Position numbers and translations under genes: made by a program. 19,116 nt of DNA from positions 1 through 19,116 of the forward strand of contig NZ_JAUMUL010000065.1 in NCBI RefSeq assembly GCF_030530635.1. Reading direction: 5' to 3'. Numbering within the stretch: position 1 is the first letter of the stretch; every line of letters starts with the position of its first letter. The DNA is from Actinomyces sp. (GTDB lineage Bacteria; Actinomycetota; Actinomycetes; Actinomycetales; Actinomycetaceae). The notes below the pieces were generated by a model. The model made no database searches, was not told the origin of the DNA, and was given only the letters and a program-made list of their open reading frames with translations. This document shows, one piece after another, positions 7,454 to 15,099 of the stretch.

Positions 7454-8440
7454 CTACAGGTCGAGACCGGTTGATGTGGTGGAAGCGAGTTCGGTGCGTC
7501 CGGGAATAGTTGCAAAAAGGGGCGTCGGCGCCCCGCCCGGCGGCGGGGCCGGCGCCCCCCCCGCGAAAGGTCCGGCGGCCCCGCCGGCGCGGGGTGAGTA
7601 CGAGGACTGCTCGTCCCCGGCCTGCTCGGCGTTCTGCGCGCTCTCGGCCTTGAGCGCCTCGAAGGCGGCGTCGACGTCGTTGCCGCCGATCTGCGCGGGG
7701 GCGGAGGCGCCGGGCAGCGCGCTGTTGCCCCCGGCCTTGAGGGCGGCCAGGCGCGCCTCGGCCTCCAGCTGCTGGTCGGAGGCCTCCAGCTCGGCGAACT
7801 GGGCCTCCAGGGAGGCGCCGGCGATCTCCATCTGCCCGGCGGCCTGCGCCTCGACACGGCGCACCTGGTCCTCGTAGCGGGCGAGCTCGCTGGTGGGGTC
7901 CATGACGTTGATCGAACGGATGGCGCCCTGGACCTTGACCTGCGCCTCGGCGTTCTTCTGCCGCGCGACCAGCTGGTCGCGCTTGGTCTGCAGCTCACCG
8001 AGCTTGGCCTCCATCTGCTGCAGACCGGTCTTGAGCTGATCGACGACCTGCTGCTGGGAGGCGATCATCGGCTCGGCCTGCTTGGCCTCGTTCTCGGCGG
8101 TGATCTGCTTGGTCAGGGCGATCTTGGCCAGGGAGTCCCACTTGTCGGCGCCCGCCGCGTCTCCGCCGGCACGCAGTTCGTCGGCCTTGCGGGAGGCGGC
8201 CAGGGCCTTGTTGCCCCAGTCCCGGGCCTCCGCCACGTCCGCCTCGTGGTCCTTCTCCGCCAGGCGCAGGTTGCCGATGGTCTGGGCGACGGCGTCGCGG
8301 GCCTCGGCGATGGAGGCCTTGTAGTCGCGTACCAGTTGGTCGAGCATCTTCTCCGGATCCTCGGCGCGGTCGATGAGGGCGTTGATGTTGGCGCGGGTGA
8401 GCTGGGCGATGCGCCCCAGGATCGACTGCTTCTCAGCCAT
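7454..8440 (-). CDS. pspA: PspA/IM30 family membrane-stress protein
   Basis: The 328-aa protein is a PspA/IM30 homologue. It starts MAEKQSILGRIAQLTRANINALIDRAEDP, the amphipathic first helix of the family, and is followed by the long coiled-coil hairpin (about 30-225) containing LVRDYKASIAEARDAVA and the DPTSELARYEDQVRR segment. Such proteins bind and polymerise on the inner face of the membrane during envelope stress. It has an unusual low-complexity tail after about residue 235, rich in Ala, Gly and Pro, which is longer than in the E. coli protein and typical of actinobacterial homologues. A GAAGGGA site precedes the ATG. No PspB, PspC or PspF-like gene is present; the next gene upstream encodes a TPM protein. 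Confidence 0.9.
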   Translation of the reverse strand: MAEKQSILGRIAQLTRANINALIDRAEDPEKMLDQLVRDYKASIAEARDAVAQTIGNLRLAEKDHEADVAEARDWGNKALAASRKADELRAGGDAAGADKWDSLAKIALTKQITAENEAKQAEPMIASQQQVVDQLKTGLQQMEAKLGELQTKRDQLVARQKNAEAQVKVQGAIRSINVMDPTSELARYEDQVRRVEAQAAGQMEIAGASLEAQFAELEASDQQLEAEARLAALKAGGNSALPGASAPAQIGGNDVDAAFEALKAESAQNAEQAGDEQSSYSPRAGGAAGPFAGGAPAPPPGGAPTPLFATIPGRTELASTTSTGLDL

Positions 8441-8549
8441 GTGGTTTCCCTTCGTTGTCGCATCCCGGGGGTTGGCCGGGAGGGTCGGTTATCGGGGCCA
8501 TACTTCCAGGAAATGCGGTGGCGTTCGCCAACAACCGCTGGTTTCGCCT

Positions 8550-8564
8550 ACGACGATTCGTCGT
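8550..8564. repeat. Small hairpin between the TPM gene and pspA
   Basis: ACGACG and CGTCGT flank a 3-nt loop. Nearby, CATCGGTACG occurs twice as a direct repeat (8571-8580 and 8602-8611). They may be part of the pspA control region or a weak terminator for the TPM gene. No clear promoter was found. Confidence 0.3.
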
Positions 8565-8629
8565 CAGGTCCATCGGTACGTCTGCCGTGTGAGGGTGGAG
8601 CATCGGTACGGTGAATGCCGTCGGTCCGT

Positions 8630-10720
8630 TCAGAAGCGGCCGCCGCCTCCGCCGAAGCCTCCGCCTCGGCCCCCACCGAAGCTGCCGCCTCCGCCGCCGA
8701 AGCCGCCTCCGCCGAAGCCGCCCCCGCGTATGCGGCCTCCGCGTACGCCCCCCCCGCCGAAACCACCCCCGCGCGGTGAGCGCGGGCCCGCGCCCCAGCC
8801 GCCGTAGTTGCGGCTACCGCCCAGCAGAATTCCGCCAAGCACGAGTGAACCCAAGTCGATTCCGCCCTGTCCGGAGGAGCCGCCGGAACCGGAGCCCCAG
8901 GAACCCGAGTTTCGCACATCCGCCTCCGCCAGAGCCTGGGCCTGCGCCACGAGCGACTCCCCGGAGGCGACCTCGGCCAGGGCCGCCGTCGGATCGGTGT
9001 TCTGCAGGGAGGTGGCGGCTGCCGCGTGCCGGGAGGCCTCGGCCAGGGCGGTGCGTGCGGGGGAGCCAACGGCGCCGCGGTAGCTGGTGATGTAGGAGGT
9101 CACCGCCGAGATCTGGGAGTTGAGCCGGCCGAGGCGGGAGACCAGGGAAGCTCGGGCGCGCGAGTCGTTCTCCTCCTTCGCCCGTGCCGGTGCCAGGGCA
9201 GCGTCGAGTGCGGACTCGGCTCGCTCCAAGTGGTCCAGGGCGGCCAGCGGGTCGCCGTCGGGATTCGAGGCGGCGCGGCCCTCGGCCACGGCCGCCTCGG
9301 CGTCGGCCACCAGCGGCTGCAGCGACGCCGCGGGCACCTGCCCCGCCAGGCGCTGGGCGTCCACCAGGTCGGCGGAGATGGAGGCGATCGCCGCCTCCAG
9401 GTCGGCGTCGGCCCGCTCCAGCCGTTCCCGTACGCCACCCACCTGCCCGGCCAGATCGCCGGCCTGGGCGATGGAGGCCTGGGCGATGCGCACCTGCTCC
9501 ACGGCGGTCGACTGGTTGCCGGACTCGGTGCTGGCCCGGGCCTGCTCCAGGGCGGCCCGGCCGGCCTCAACCAGCTTGCGGGCGCGCTCGGGCGCATCCG
9601 CGATGGAGGTGAGCGCACTGTCCGGGTAGGTGGCGTGCAGGGTGACCAGCAGCGTGTCGGCGGCGGCGATGGCCTGCTCGGCCTCATGCGCGCGCTGTGC
9701 GGTCTCCGCAATGGAGCGCGGCAGGTTCTCCTCAATGCCCCGCCGCTCCTTGAAGGCCGCCTCCTGCGCCTGAATGACGGCGCTGGCCTCGGCGCAGTGG
9801 GACAGGATCTCCTGGCACAGCGCCCGCTGCTCGGCCTCGCCCCCGGGGGCGTCATCCAGCCGACCGCGCAACTCGAAGGCACGGGCCATGTGCTCCTGGG
9901 CGGTGTTCAGCGCGGCGGTGAAGGCGTCGGTGGCGGATAGGCCGAACTGAGCCTGCGCGTAGGACAGCTCCTCGGCCGCGGAGCGCACGGCGTCGTCGGT
10001 GCTCACCAGGGTGGCGCCGGCCCGGGTGCGCAGCTGTTCCAGGTTCTCGGCCGGCTGGACGGCCCGGCCGGAGCCCTGCTTGCGCTTGCGGCTGCGGCTG
10101 TAGGCGACGGCGCCCACTGCGCCCGCCGAGACGGCGCCGAGGCCCAGGACCAGGGCGGTGCCGGAGGCACCCGAGCCCGAGGAGCCGGCGGCGTCGGCGA
10201 TGGCGGTTACGGCGCCGTCGTAGTCGCCGCTCCTCAGGGTCTGCTGGATGTCGCCGCGCACGGAGTCGATCTTGGAGTCGGACCAGACGGAGTCGTAGGT
10301 CGAGCCGCCGAAGGCGAAGCTGTTGGCGCCGTCGGCGGGCAGGTTGATCACCAGCAGCAGGTCGGCAGTGTCGAACCCGGAGGCCTCCCAGGCCTTGGCA
10401 GCGTACTGCTCGGCGGTCTGGGAGTCGTCGCGCATGGTGACGATCCACAGGCCGACGCCGTCCTCCGCCAACTGATCGACCACCCGCTGCGCCGCGTCGT
10501 CGTCGAGGATGTCGGCGTCGTCGGTGAGGTGTTGCGGCTCCGATGATGGTGCCTCAGGTACTCCGATTAGGTTCACCTTGCCCTCTACTACCTGAACGGC
10601 AGCGACAGTGTTAGCGCCACCATCGTTGTCCGCAGGCGCGCATCCAAGCTGAATGGATGTCCCGACAAGGAACGCACTACAGGTTATCGCGCCTAGGCGA
10701 AGGGCGGCTAGCGACAGCAC
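8630..10720 (-). CDS. TPM-domain membrane protein with coiled coils and Gly-rich tail
   Basis: This 696-aa protein starts at GTG with an AGGA site 8 nt upstream. It has an N-terminal hydrophobic signal (1-26). A TPM domain (about 65-178) follows, with the ILDDDAAQRVVDQLAEDGVGLWIVTMRD start and LLLVINLPAD strand. A membrane helix lies at about 188-207, followed by RSRKRK, which puts the rest inside the cell. The centre (about 225-600) is a series of Ala-rich coiled coils, and the end (about 615-696) is a glycine-rich tail ending GGGFGGGGGRF. TPM domains occur in YgcG/Psb32-like proteins tied to membrane repair, and they co-occur with PspA, which is 190 bp downstream here. A lipobox-like LGC at 25-27 is present but not canonical. 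The tail ending is shared with the divergent small secreted protein. Confidence 0.85.
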   Translation of the reverse strand: MLSLAALRLGAITCSAFLVGTSIQLGCAPADNDGGANTVAAVQVVEGKVNLIGVPEAPSSEPQHLTDDADILDDDAAQRVVDQLAEDGVGLWIVTMRDDSQTAEQYAAKAWEASGFDTADLLLVINLPADGANSFAFGGSTYDSVWSDSKIDSVRGDIQQTLRSGDYDGAVTAIADAAGSSGSGASGTALVLGLGAVSAGAVGAVAYSRSRKRKQGSGRAVQPAENLEQLRTRAGATLVSTDDAVRSAAEELSYAQAQFGLSATDAFTAALNTAQEHMARAFELRGRLDDAPGGEAEQRALCQEILSHCAEASAVIQAQEAAFKERRGIEENLPRSIAETAQRAHEAEQAIAAADTLLVTLHATYPDSALTSIADAPERARKLVEAGRAALEQARASTESGNQSTAVEQVRIAQASIAQAGDLAGQVGGVRERLERADADLEAAIASISADLVDAQRLAGQVPAASLQPLVADAEAAVAEGRAASNPDGDPLAALDHLERAESALDAALAPARAKEENDSRARASLVSRLGRLNSQISAVTSYITSYRGAVGSPARTALAEASRHAAAATSLQNTDPTAALAEVASGESLVAQAQALAEADVRNSGSWGSGSGGSSGQGGIDLGSLVLGGILLGGSRNYGGWGAGPRSPRGGGFGGGGVRGGRIRGGGFGGGGFGGGGGSFGGGRGGGFGGGGGRF

Positions 10721-10767
10721 GCCACCAATCCTATGCTATAGGCGCCTGAAATGAGCTAGTGGGACGT

Positions 10768-10796
10768 TTGACGGTTAAGGAAGGGTGTGCTATGCT
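10768..10796 (+). promoter_or_regulatory. Sigma70-type promoter for the small secreted protein
   Basis: TTGACG (10768-10773) and TATGCT (10791-10796) are separated by the ideal 17 bp. The implied transcript start lies about 35 nt before the ATG at 10838. This is the cleanest housekeeping-type promoter in the window. Confidence 0.65.
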
Positions 10797-10837
10797 GTGT
10801 GTGAACGGTCGCCCATCAAAGTTTAATGAGGTGTATC

Positions 10838-11275
10838 ATGTGTCTCAAGGTCAGGCGGTTTGTGGCAGCTGTCGCAGCGGCAGCGGTGCTTGCGGGGGTG
10901 ATGCCGCTACCCATGGCTGGCGCTGTGACGCCCGAGGTGGCCCCTGCGGTAGGTGTCGTCCTGCCTTCCGCTGATGTTGCGAATGTGGAGATTGTTCCGG
11001 CTGGAGTCGGGAGTGGTCGCTATTGGGCTGTTGTTCGTTGTCATGTTGTGAAGAAGGGTGCTGTCGTCGGATATGTGTCCGGTGAGGGGAACTCTTCCAC
11101 GAAAGACGGAGCTGTTGCGAATGCCAAAAAGGATGCTGATCGTAAGGTTCCGGCGGGCGCATATAAGCGTCACTGTCAAGTGAGGAACAGCAATTGGAAT
11201 GGCTTCGGTGGCGGCGGCGGCCGATTTGGGGGTGGTAATGGTGGCGGCTTCGGAGGAGGAGGCGGGCGCTTCTGA
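10838..11275 (+). CDS. Small secreted protein with Gly-rich C-terminus
   Basis: The 145-aa protein has a signal peptide (basic MCLKVRR, then an Ala/Val-rich core ending near AGA-V at about residues 25-29). A mature domain follows with two cysteines (in VRCHVV and RHCQVR), well placed for one disulfide, and a Lys/Ala-rich helix between them. The end is a glycine tail: GFGGGGGRF, a short spacer, then GGGFGGGGGRF. The last 11 residues equal those of the divergently encoded TPM protein. I start at 10838 because GAGG lies 6 nt upstream; the ATG at 10826 would sit on that site. I do not recognise the family. Codon use is less GC-rich than in neighbouring genes, so it may be acquired. A structural envelope role, or a small bacteriocin-like role, are both open. 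Confidence 0.7.
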   Translation: MCLKVRRFVAAVAAAAVLAGVMPLPMAGAVTPEVAPAVGVVLPSADVANVEIVPAGVGSGRYWAVVRCHVVKKGAVVGYVSGEGNSSTKDGAVANAKKDADRKVPAGAYKRHCQVRNSNWNGFGGGGGRFGGGNGGGFGGGGGRF

Positions 11276-11504
11276 GGAGAGGCGCGACTATCGTTCGTTG
11301 AGAATCGGTCTGTGGTGTACGGAGCGTGAGTCGTATGAGTTGCAGCTTCAGATAGGCGAGTTGTTGTGCCCAGATGTCTTGGAGCGTCGCAGATGCTCGT
11401 ACCCGTGGCAGATAGTAGATGGTCCGACTCCAGTGCGACGAGAGTTTGGCGAGTTGTATGATGAAGTCGAGCAAGATGGTTGGTTGACCGGCTTGGACGA
11501 TTAA
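11238..11504 (+). CDS. Possible small ORF overlapping the secreted protein end
   Basis: An open frame continues past the secreted protein in another frame to TAA at 11504. Its first part just rereads the glycine repeat, but the later part (DYRSLRIGLWCTERES to DEVEQDGWLTGLDD) looks like a normal acidic globular protein. The start is uncertain: ATG at 11238 lies within the upstream gene, and TTG at 11298 lies after a distant GAGGAGAGG. I do not recognise it. If real, it would be translationally coupled to the secreted protein and could be a cytosolic partner. Confidence 0.3.
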   Translation: MVAASEEEAGASEERRDYRSLRIGLWCTERESYELQLQIGELLCPDVLERRRCSYPWQIVDGPTPVRREFGELYDEVEQDGWLTGLDD

Positions 11505-12016
11505 CAGGTCGAAACGATGAGACGTTGAGTTCGGGAACCGATAATGTGTAAACTAATGAGATTTTCTGCTCAGAATAGGTTGTTGTTTTAGATTGAGGAT
11601 AGTTAGGGGGGTGGCCCTTTTGGTGGGGCCCGCAGGTGGGCCCGGGTTCTTGGCTGTAGGAGAGTGCTCCTGTGTTGGGTTCGGAACCCATGACGGGCGT
11701 CTGTATCTTAAAGCCGGAGCGGAGCCCACATCCCCCATGTCCGCCAGCGTGGAGGCCTCGTCTGCTGCCGGGTGCGGGGCGGGCAGCACATGCTCACGGG
11801 CCGCCTCAATGTCATGGACCGAACCCGGCTCTGTTTCGGATTGCCGGGTAGCCTGTGTGGTTGGTCAGCACCTACACGCTCCCAACAAGGCGATGTGGCT
11901 GTCGGAGGGCCAAAGGTGGCATCGGTATCGGGATCACGTGCGGCAGCTCGGTCGGCGCGTACCAGGACGTCTTTCAAGCATACGAACGGTTCGCCCTGGT
12001 TCTTGAGATCTCCGTA
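11505..12016. other. Gene-poor stretch with clustered hairpins
   Basis: No convincing gene was found here. Three stem-loops follow each other within 65 bp: GGGCCC pairs at 11626-11643, AGGAG/CTCCT at 11658-11671, and TGGGTT/AACCCA at 11676-11690. No tRNA or tmRNA fold fits. Short stretches in both strands read as protein-like but carry no start or family motif. It is probably debris upstream of the disrupted toxin gene. Confidence 0.4.
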
Positions 12017-12158
12017 ATGCGTCGGGCGGCTCTCGGGTCCGGCTGCCACGACGTTGAGCTTCTTGCAAGTGAAACGGGCGAAATCTTGTCTTATCGGGCG
12101 ATGGTCGCCACGTCGGTCGCCCCGATCGACCATCTCGGCAATCACCGGCTGGGGCTAG
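12017..12158 (+). pseudogene. 5' part of a RelE/HigB-like toxin gene, cut by an IS
   Basis: This open frame runs into the left end of the IS element. Read across the target site into the codons after the right IS end, it continues in the same frame (GNHRLG, then LEDAGHLLGMPLSKQL), giving a toxin of about 130 aa. The ATG at 12017 is the most likely start but has only a weak ribosome-binding site. The N-terminal half is less typical of the family than the C-terminal half, so further damage is possible. Confidence 0.55.
12155..12158. repeat. Left target-site duplication (CTAG)
   Basis: CTAG abuts the left IS end and recurs at 13168-13171 on the right. IS5-family elements commonly duplicate YTAR sites, and CTAG fits that. 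Confidence 0.75.
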
Positions 12159-13167
12159 GGTGTGTTATGCGAGTTGTTTGAGCCAGTGGTCGATGCTGGC
12201 GATGTGGGTGGTGGCTTGGTAGCGGACGGCGAGTTTGTCGTATCTGGTGGCCATGGCCCGGTTCTGCTTGAGTCGGCCGAAGCAGCGTTCTACGGTGTTG
12301 CGCTCCTTGTAAGCGATCGGGTTGAATGCGGGTGGCTTGCCGCCCAGTGTGCCGTGGGCCTTGCGGTGTGCGGCCTGGTCTTTCTTGACGGGGATGGTGG
12401 CCTTGATGTGGTGGGCGCGCAGCCAGTCCCGGTTCCCCTTTGAGGAGTATGCCTTGTCGGCCAGCACCATCTGCGGCCTGGTGCGGGGCCGCCCAACGGC
12501 AGGGCGCTTGACACGGATCTTGTCCAGTACGGGGATCATCATCGGCCCGTCGGCAGCCTGCCCGGCGGTCAGCACCCCGGCCAGCATGCCGCAGGCGGCG
12601 TCGGTGGCGGCATGGACCTTGGGTCGACCAGCCGCCCCGGGAGGTCCCCAGGGCGTGGTCCTCGGGTTCCCCCTCCACCTGCTGGGGACTGACTCTTTGC
12701 GGGCCCCGGCGGCGTGCACATGCGCCCGACAGGTGGTGGAGTCAACTGACACTCGCCAGCCGACCCTGCCTTCGGCGTCGGCCTTGGCGATAAGTGCGGC
12801 CTCGATACGCTCCCACACCCCGGCCAGCTGCCAGGCCCGGTACAGGGCGTAGGCCCTCCACCACGGCCCGTAGTGGGGTGGTATGTCGCGCCAGGGCGCC
12901 CCCACCCGGGTTCTCCACCGTACGGCGTTGATCATGTCCCGCAACGGATACACCCGGGGCCTGCCACGAGCAGGCGGGATGGGCAGCAGGGGCGCGAGCA
13001 GCCCCCACTGGGCATCGGTCAGGTCATGACGGGCGGCAGCGTCTATACTCAACGGTCGAGGCCTTTGGCGGTGTTACTGGTTGATTTCACACCACCCGTG
13101 ATACCCTAAAGGCCTCACCCCATCCCGCACACCACGCCGACCACCCCACCCACTTACGCAACACGCC
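12159..13167 (-). mobile_element. IS5-family insertion sequence (IS427-like group)
   Basis: The element is about 1009 bp. It begins GGTGTGTTATGCG and ends, in reverse complement, GGCGTGTTGCGTA, so the tips share GGYGTGTT and then diverge with a small gap. It is flanked by CTAG on both sides. It encodes one transposase on the minus strand that runs almost to the left tip (stop at 12165). It lies inside a RelE/HigB-like toxin gene. Group assignment rests on the transposase motifs and target site. Confidence 0.8.
12165..13052 (-). CDS. IS5-family DDE transposase
   Basis: The 295-aa protein begins at TTG and shows the IS5/IS427-type plan: an N-terminal DLTDAQWGLLAPLLP domain (the DUF4096-like helix-turn-helix), GAPWRDIPPHYGPW, then DDE residues in SVDSTTCRAH, VLADKAYSS and RNTVERCFGRLKQ. 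All three acidic residues are present. However, about 21 codons (roughly 12624-12685) read SRWRGNPRTTPWGPP in this frame, whereas the next frame reads EPEDHALGTSRGGWST, the well-known conserved motif of this family. Two compensating single-base changes, at a G run (12683-12686) and at 12621-12623, explain it. The protein is full length but probably impaired. Confidence 0.85.
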   Translation of the reverse strand: MSIDAAARHDLTDAQWGLLAPLLPIPPARGRPRVYPLRDMINAVRWRTRVGAPWRDIPPHYGPWWRAYALYRAWQLAGVWERIEAALIAKADAEGRVGWRVSVDSTTCRAHVHAAGARKESVPSRWRGNPRTTPWGPPGAAGRPKVHAATDAACGMLAGVLTAGQAADGPMMIPVLDKIRVKRPAVGRPRTRPQMVLADKAYSSKGNRDWLRAHHIKATIPVKKDQAAHRKAHGTLGGKPPAFNPIAYKERNTVERCFGRLKQNRAMATRYDKLAVRYQATTHIASIDHWLKQLA

Positions 13168-13428
13168 CTAGAGGATGCCGGGCACTTACTCGGCATGCCG
13201 CTGTCGAAGCAACTGGGTGGGGGCCTGCGTGAGTTGCGGTTCACGTGCGAAGGCGTGGCGAGGAGGATCACGTACGTGCTCGAACCCGAGCGGAGGGCCA
13301 TCACGCTGACTACTTTCCGCAAGCATCGCCAGAACGAGCGGGGAGAGATCCTGCGAGCCCGGCGGGCACAGGCGGCTCACCGGGCCGCCCAAGAAGCAAC
13401 CAGGGAAGCCCGAAAGAAGAGGAACTAA
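13168..13428 (+). pseudogene. 3' part of a RelE/HigB-like toxin gene, cut by an IS
   Basis: The 86 codons after the IS read LEDAGHLLGMPLSKQL, GGGLRELRF, RRITYVLEP and LTTFRKHRQNERGEI. These are the core strands and basic catalytic region of RelE/HigB-type mRNA interferases, with a basic C-terminal helix. An ATG at 13195 leaves a 77-codon open frame, but a protein starting there would lack the N-terminal helices. It ends 2 nt before the antitoxin ATG, the toxin-first order of HigBA systems. The toxin half of this module is therefore dead unless the IS leaves precisely. Confidence 0.8.
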
Positions 13429-13430
13429 TC

Positions 13431-13730
13431 ATGAGGACGACACCGTTCCGGCAGGCCGAGGCCCTTGCCGCCATGACCCCGGCCGAGCGCGCCCGATTCG
13501 ACGCCGCCGAGGCCGAGGAGGAAGTCCGCCTGCAGCTGGCCGAGCTCGTCTACGCCGCACGCACTCGGGCAGGGCTGACTCAGACCGAGCTAGCCAGGCG
13601 CATGGGCACCCAGCAGTCGGTCATCTCCGCCGTCGAGAACGGCGGCCAAGTCCCCTCCGTGTCGACTCTCTTGCGCATCGCCCACGCACTGGACCTGCAC
13701 CTGACCATCGACATGGCCGCGGCGAGTTGA
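13431..13730 (+). CDS. HigA-like XRE-family antitoxin
   Basis: The 99-aa protein carries an XRE helix-turn-helix (about 33-88) with the pattern ARTRAGLTQTELARRMGTQQSVISAVENG. The N-terminal part (MTPAERARFDAAEAEEEVRL) resembles HigA antitoxins paired with RelE-type toxins, which bind the toxin and repress their own operon. An AGAGGA site precedes ATG, and the toxin stop is 2 nt upstream. The toxin partner is broken by the IS element, so the antitoxin is an orphan and may persist as a repressor. The IS also separates it from the native promoter. Confidence 0.8.
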   Translation: MRTTPFRQAEALAAMTPAERARFDAAEAEEEVRLQLAELVYAARTRAGLTQTELARRMGTQQSVISAVENGGQVPSVSTLLRIAHALDLHLTIDMAAAS

Positions 13731-13762
13731 AGTAGCTTCGCAATCACACCAGTGGTCCACTT

Positions 13763-13797
13763 CCGTGCTGTAACTTCTACCGATCTCGGTGAGAGGG
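13763..13797. repeat. Second copy of the intergenic dyad motif
   Basis: GTAACTTC, one base, then ACCGATCTCGGT (13779-13790) follows the antitoxin stop. It matches the block at 6462-6480 closely. Both copies lie just beyond the stop codon of a gene, in opposite orientation relative to that gene. Confidence 0.5.
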
Positions 13798-13875
13798 GAT
13801 GGGGTCGGCCGTCGTGCGGCTCACAGGCGCGGTGTTGGACTTGCGCGGATCGTGCTCGCGGCTTCAATAGTCCCC

Positions 13876-14790
13876 ATGACCGATGCCACCAGCCCTGCCG
13901 AGGCCGCCACCGGCCTTGCCGCATCCACGGGTCGCTCCGTGGACACCCTCATCACCGTGATCGAGCCCGAGCCGCTGGCGCCGCTGGGGCCCCTGCGCGA
14001 ATGGCTGGCCGCCCAGAGGCTGACCCTGCGCATGGTGCGGCCCGAGGCCGGCGACCCGCTGCCCGCCCTCGACGAACTCGGTGACGGGCTGGTGGTGCTC
14101 GGCGGGCCCATGAGCGCCCACGCCGAAGCCGACCACCCCTGGATCGCCCCGCTGCGGGGGCTGCTGCGAGACGTCGTCGACGCCCGGCTGCCCACTGTGG
14201 CCATCTGCTTGGGGGCGCAGATCGCCGCCGAAGCGATCGGCGGGGTGACCGCCGCCCCCTCTCCGTACGGGGCCGAGCGCGGCGTGGTGGACCTGGAGTT
14301 GACCGAGGCTGCCGCCACCGACCCGCTGTTCGCCGAGATCGTTGATGAGGCGGTGCGGGCCGCCGTGCGGGCCGGCATCCCCACCCGGGACGGCACCCGC
14401 ATACCCGTGCTCGTCTCCCACGACGACGGCGTGGTGCGCCTGCCGGAGACGGCCACCCTGCTGGCCTCCTCCGCCGGTGCCCCGGTGCAGGCCTGGCGGG
14501 TCGGCAAACTGCTGGCGTTGCAGCATCACCCGGAGTCCACCCCCGCCCGGATGGCGTTCGTGGAGTCCCGCGTCACCGCGTGGAGGATGGGCGCGGTCGC
14601 CGACGTGGAGGCGATGAAGGCCCTGACCGACGCCGAGCTGCCCGCCGAGGCGGCCGCCGCCGGGCGGCGCGTGCGCGCCGACGCGGAGCGGGCCGAGCCG
14701 GTGGTGCAGGCCTTCGGCCGCGCACTGGCACGCATGCTGGCGCGCCAGGCCCGCGCATATCGCCGGCGCAGGGCCGCAGCGAACGTGTGA
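13876..14790 (+). CDS. Class I glutamine amidotransferase-like protein
   Basis: The 304-aa cytosolic protein has a class I GATase domain (about 23-240). The nucleophile cysteine is C111 in AICLGAQ and the HxE pair is H218/E220 in LQHHPES, with the oxyanion strand GLVVLGGPMS at about 71-80, so the triad is complete. It resembles stand-alone GMP-synthase-like amidotransferases that use glutamine as ammonia donor or hydrolyse gamma-glutamyl compounds. The partner or substrate is unknown. After about 235 there is an Ala/Arg-rich helical tail. I prefer ATG at 13876, which begins a normal N-terminus (MTDATSP); the longer version from 13789 adds an Arg-rich stretch over the intergenic repeat. No strong ribosome-binding site is seen. 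Confidence 0.82.
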   Translation: MTDATSPAEAATGLAASTGRSVDTLITVIEPEPLAPLGPLREWLAAQRLTLRMVRPEAGDPLPALDELGDGLVVLGGPMSAHAEADHPWIAPLRGLLRDVVDARLPTVAICLGAQIAAEAIGGVTAAPSPYGAERGVVDLELTEAAATDPLFAEIVDEAVRAAVRAGIPTRDGTRIPVLVSHDDGVVRLPETATLLASSAGAPVQAWRVGKLLALQHHPESTPARMAFVESRVTAWRMGAVADVEAMKALTDAELPAEAAAAGRRVRADAERAEPVVQAFGRALARMLARQARAYRRRRAAANV

Positions 14791-15099
14791 AACGACGCCG
14801 CGGGTCGCTCTCGGTGCCCCGCCGTCTGAGATGCAGATGCCGATTACGGACTTTTCGTGTTTAGGGGTGTGGTGGTGGGGCGCTGATGTGTCCACCGGTG
14901 CGAGGGCACGTGGGAGCCTGGGCTGGTCTGCATTCAGGCCGAAGCGGCACAGGGGATGTTGCGATGCTCTGGCATTGCACGTCACTTGGCCAGGACATCG
15001 GCGATCGCGTCACGCACTATGTCATGCACGATCTGCGCGATCGTGGACGCGGCCGACTATGGCGCCTACTACCGCATGACCGGCACCCTATTAGCCAAT
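14791..15099. other. Intergenic stretch without a convincing gene
   Basis: No gene is supported. A plus-strand stretch ending at about 15122 reads protein-like (IVDAADYGAYYRMTGTLLANLG) but overlaps the end of the convergent immunity gene and lacks a supported start. Inverted GCGATCGCG and CGCGATCG elements occur near 15000-15045. It may be remnant toxin-locus DNA at the edge of the array. Confidence 0.4.

Noticed and set aside
9026..9940. 304-codon plus-strand frame opposite the TPM gene
   Set aside because: Gly/Arg-rich antisense shadow without any domain.
11595..11720. Possible tRNA or tmRNA because of a GGGTTCGGAACCC element
   Set aside because: No acceptor stem, anticodon arm or seven-base T loop can be drawn.
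11708..12145. 145-codon minus-strand frame opposite the toxin 5' part
   Set aside because: Part of it looks protein-like, but the plus strand joins in frame with a recognisable toxin across the IS, which is stronger evidence.
13864..14985. 373-codon minus-strand frame opposite the amidotransferase
   Set aside because: His/Gly/Gln-rich antisense shadow; the plus strand carries the full GATase triad.
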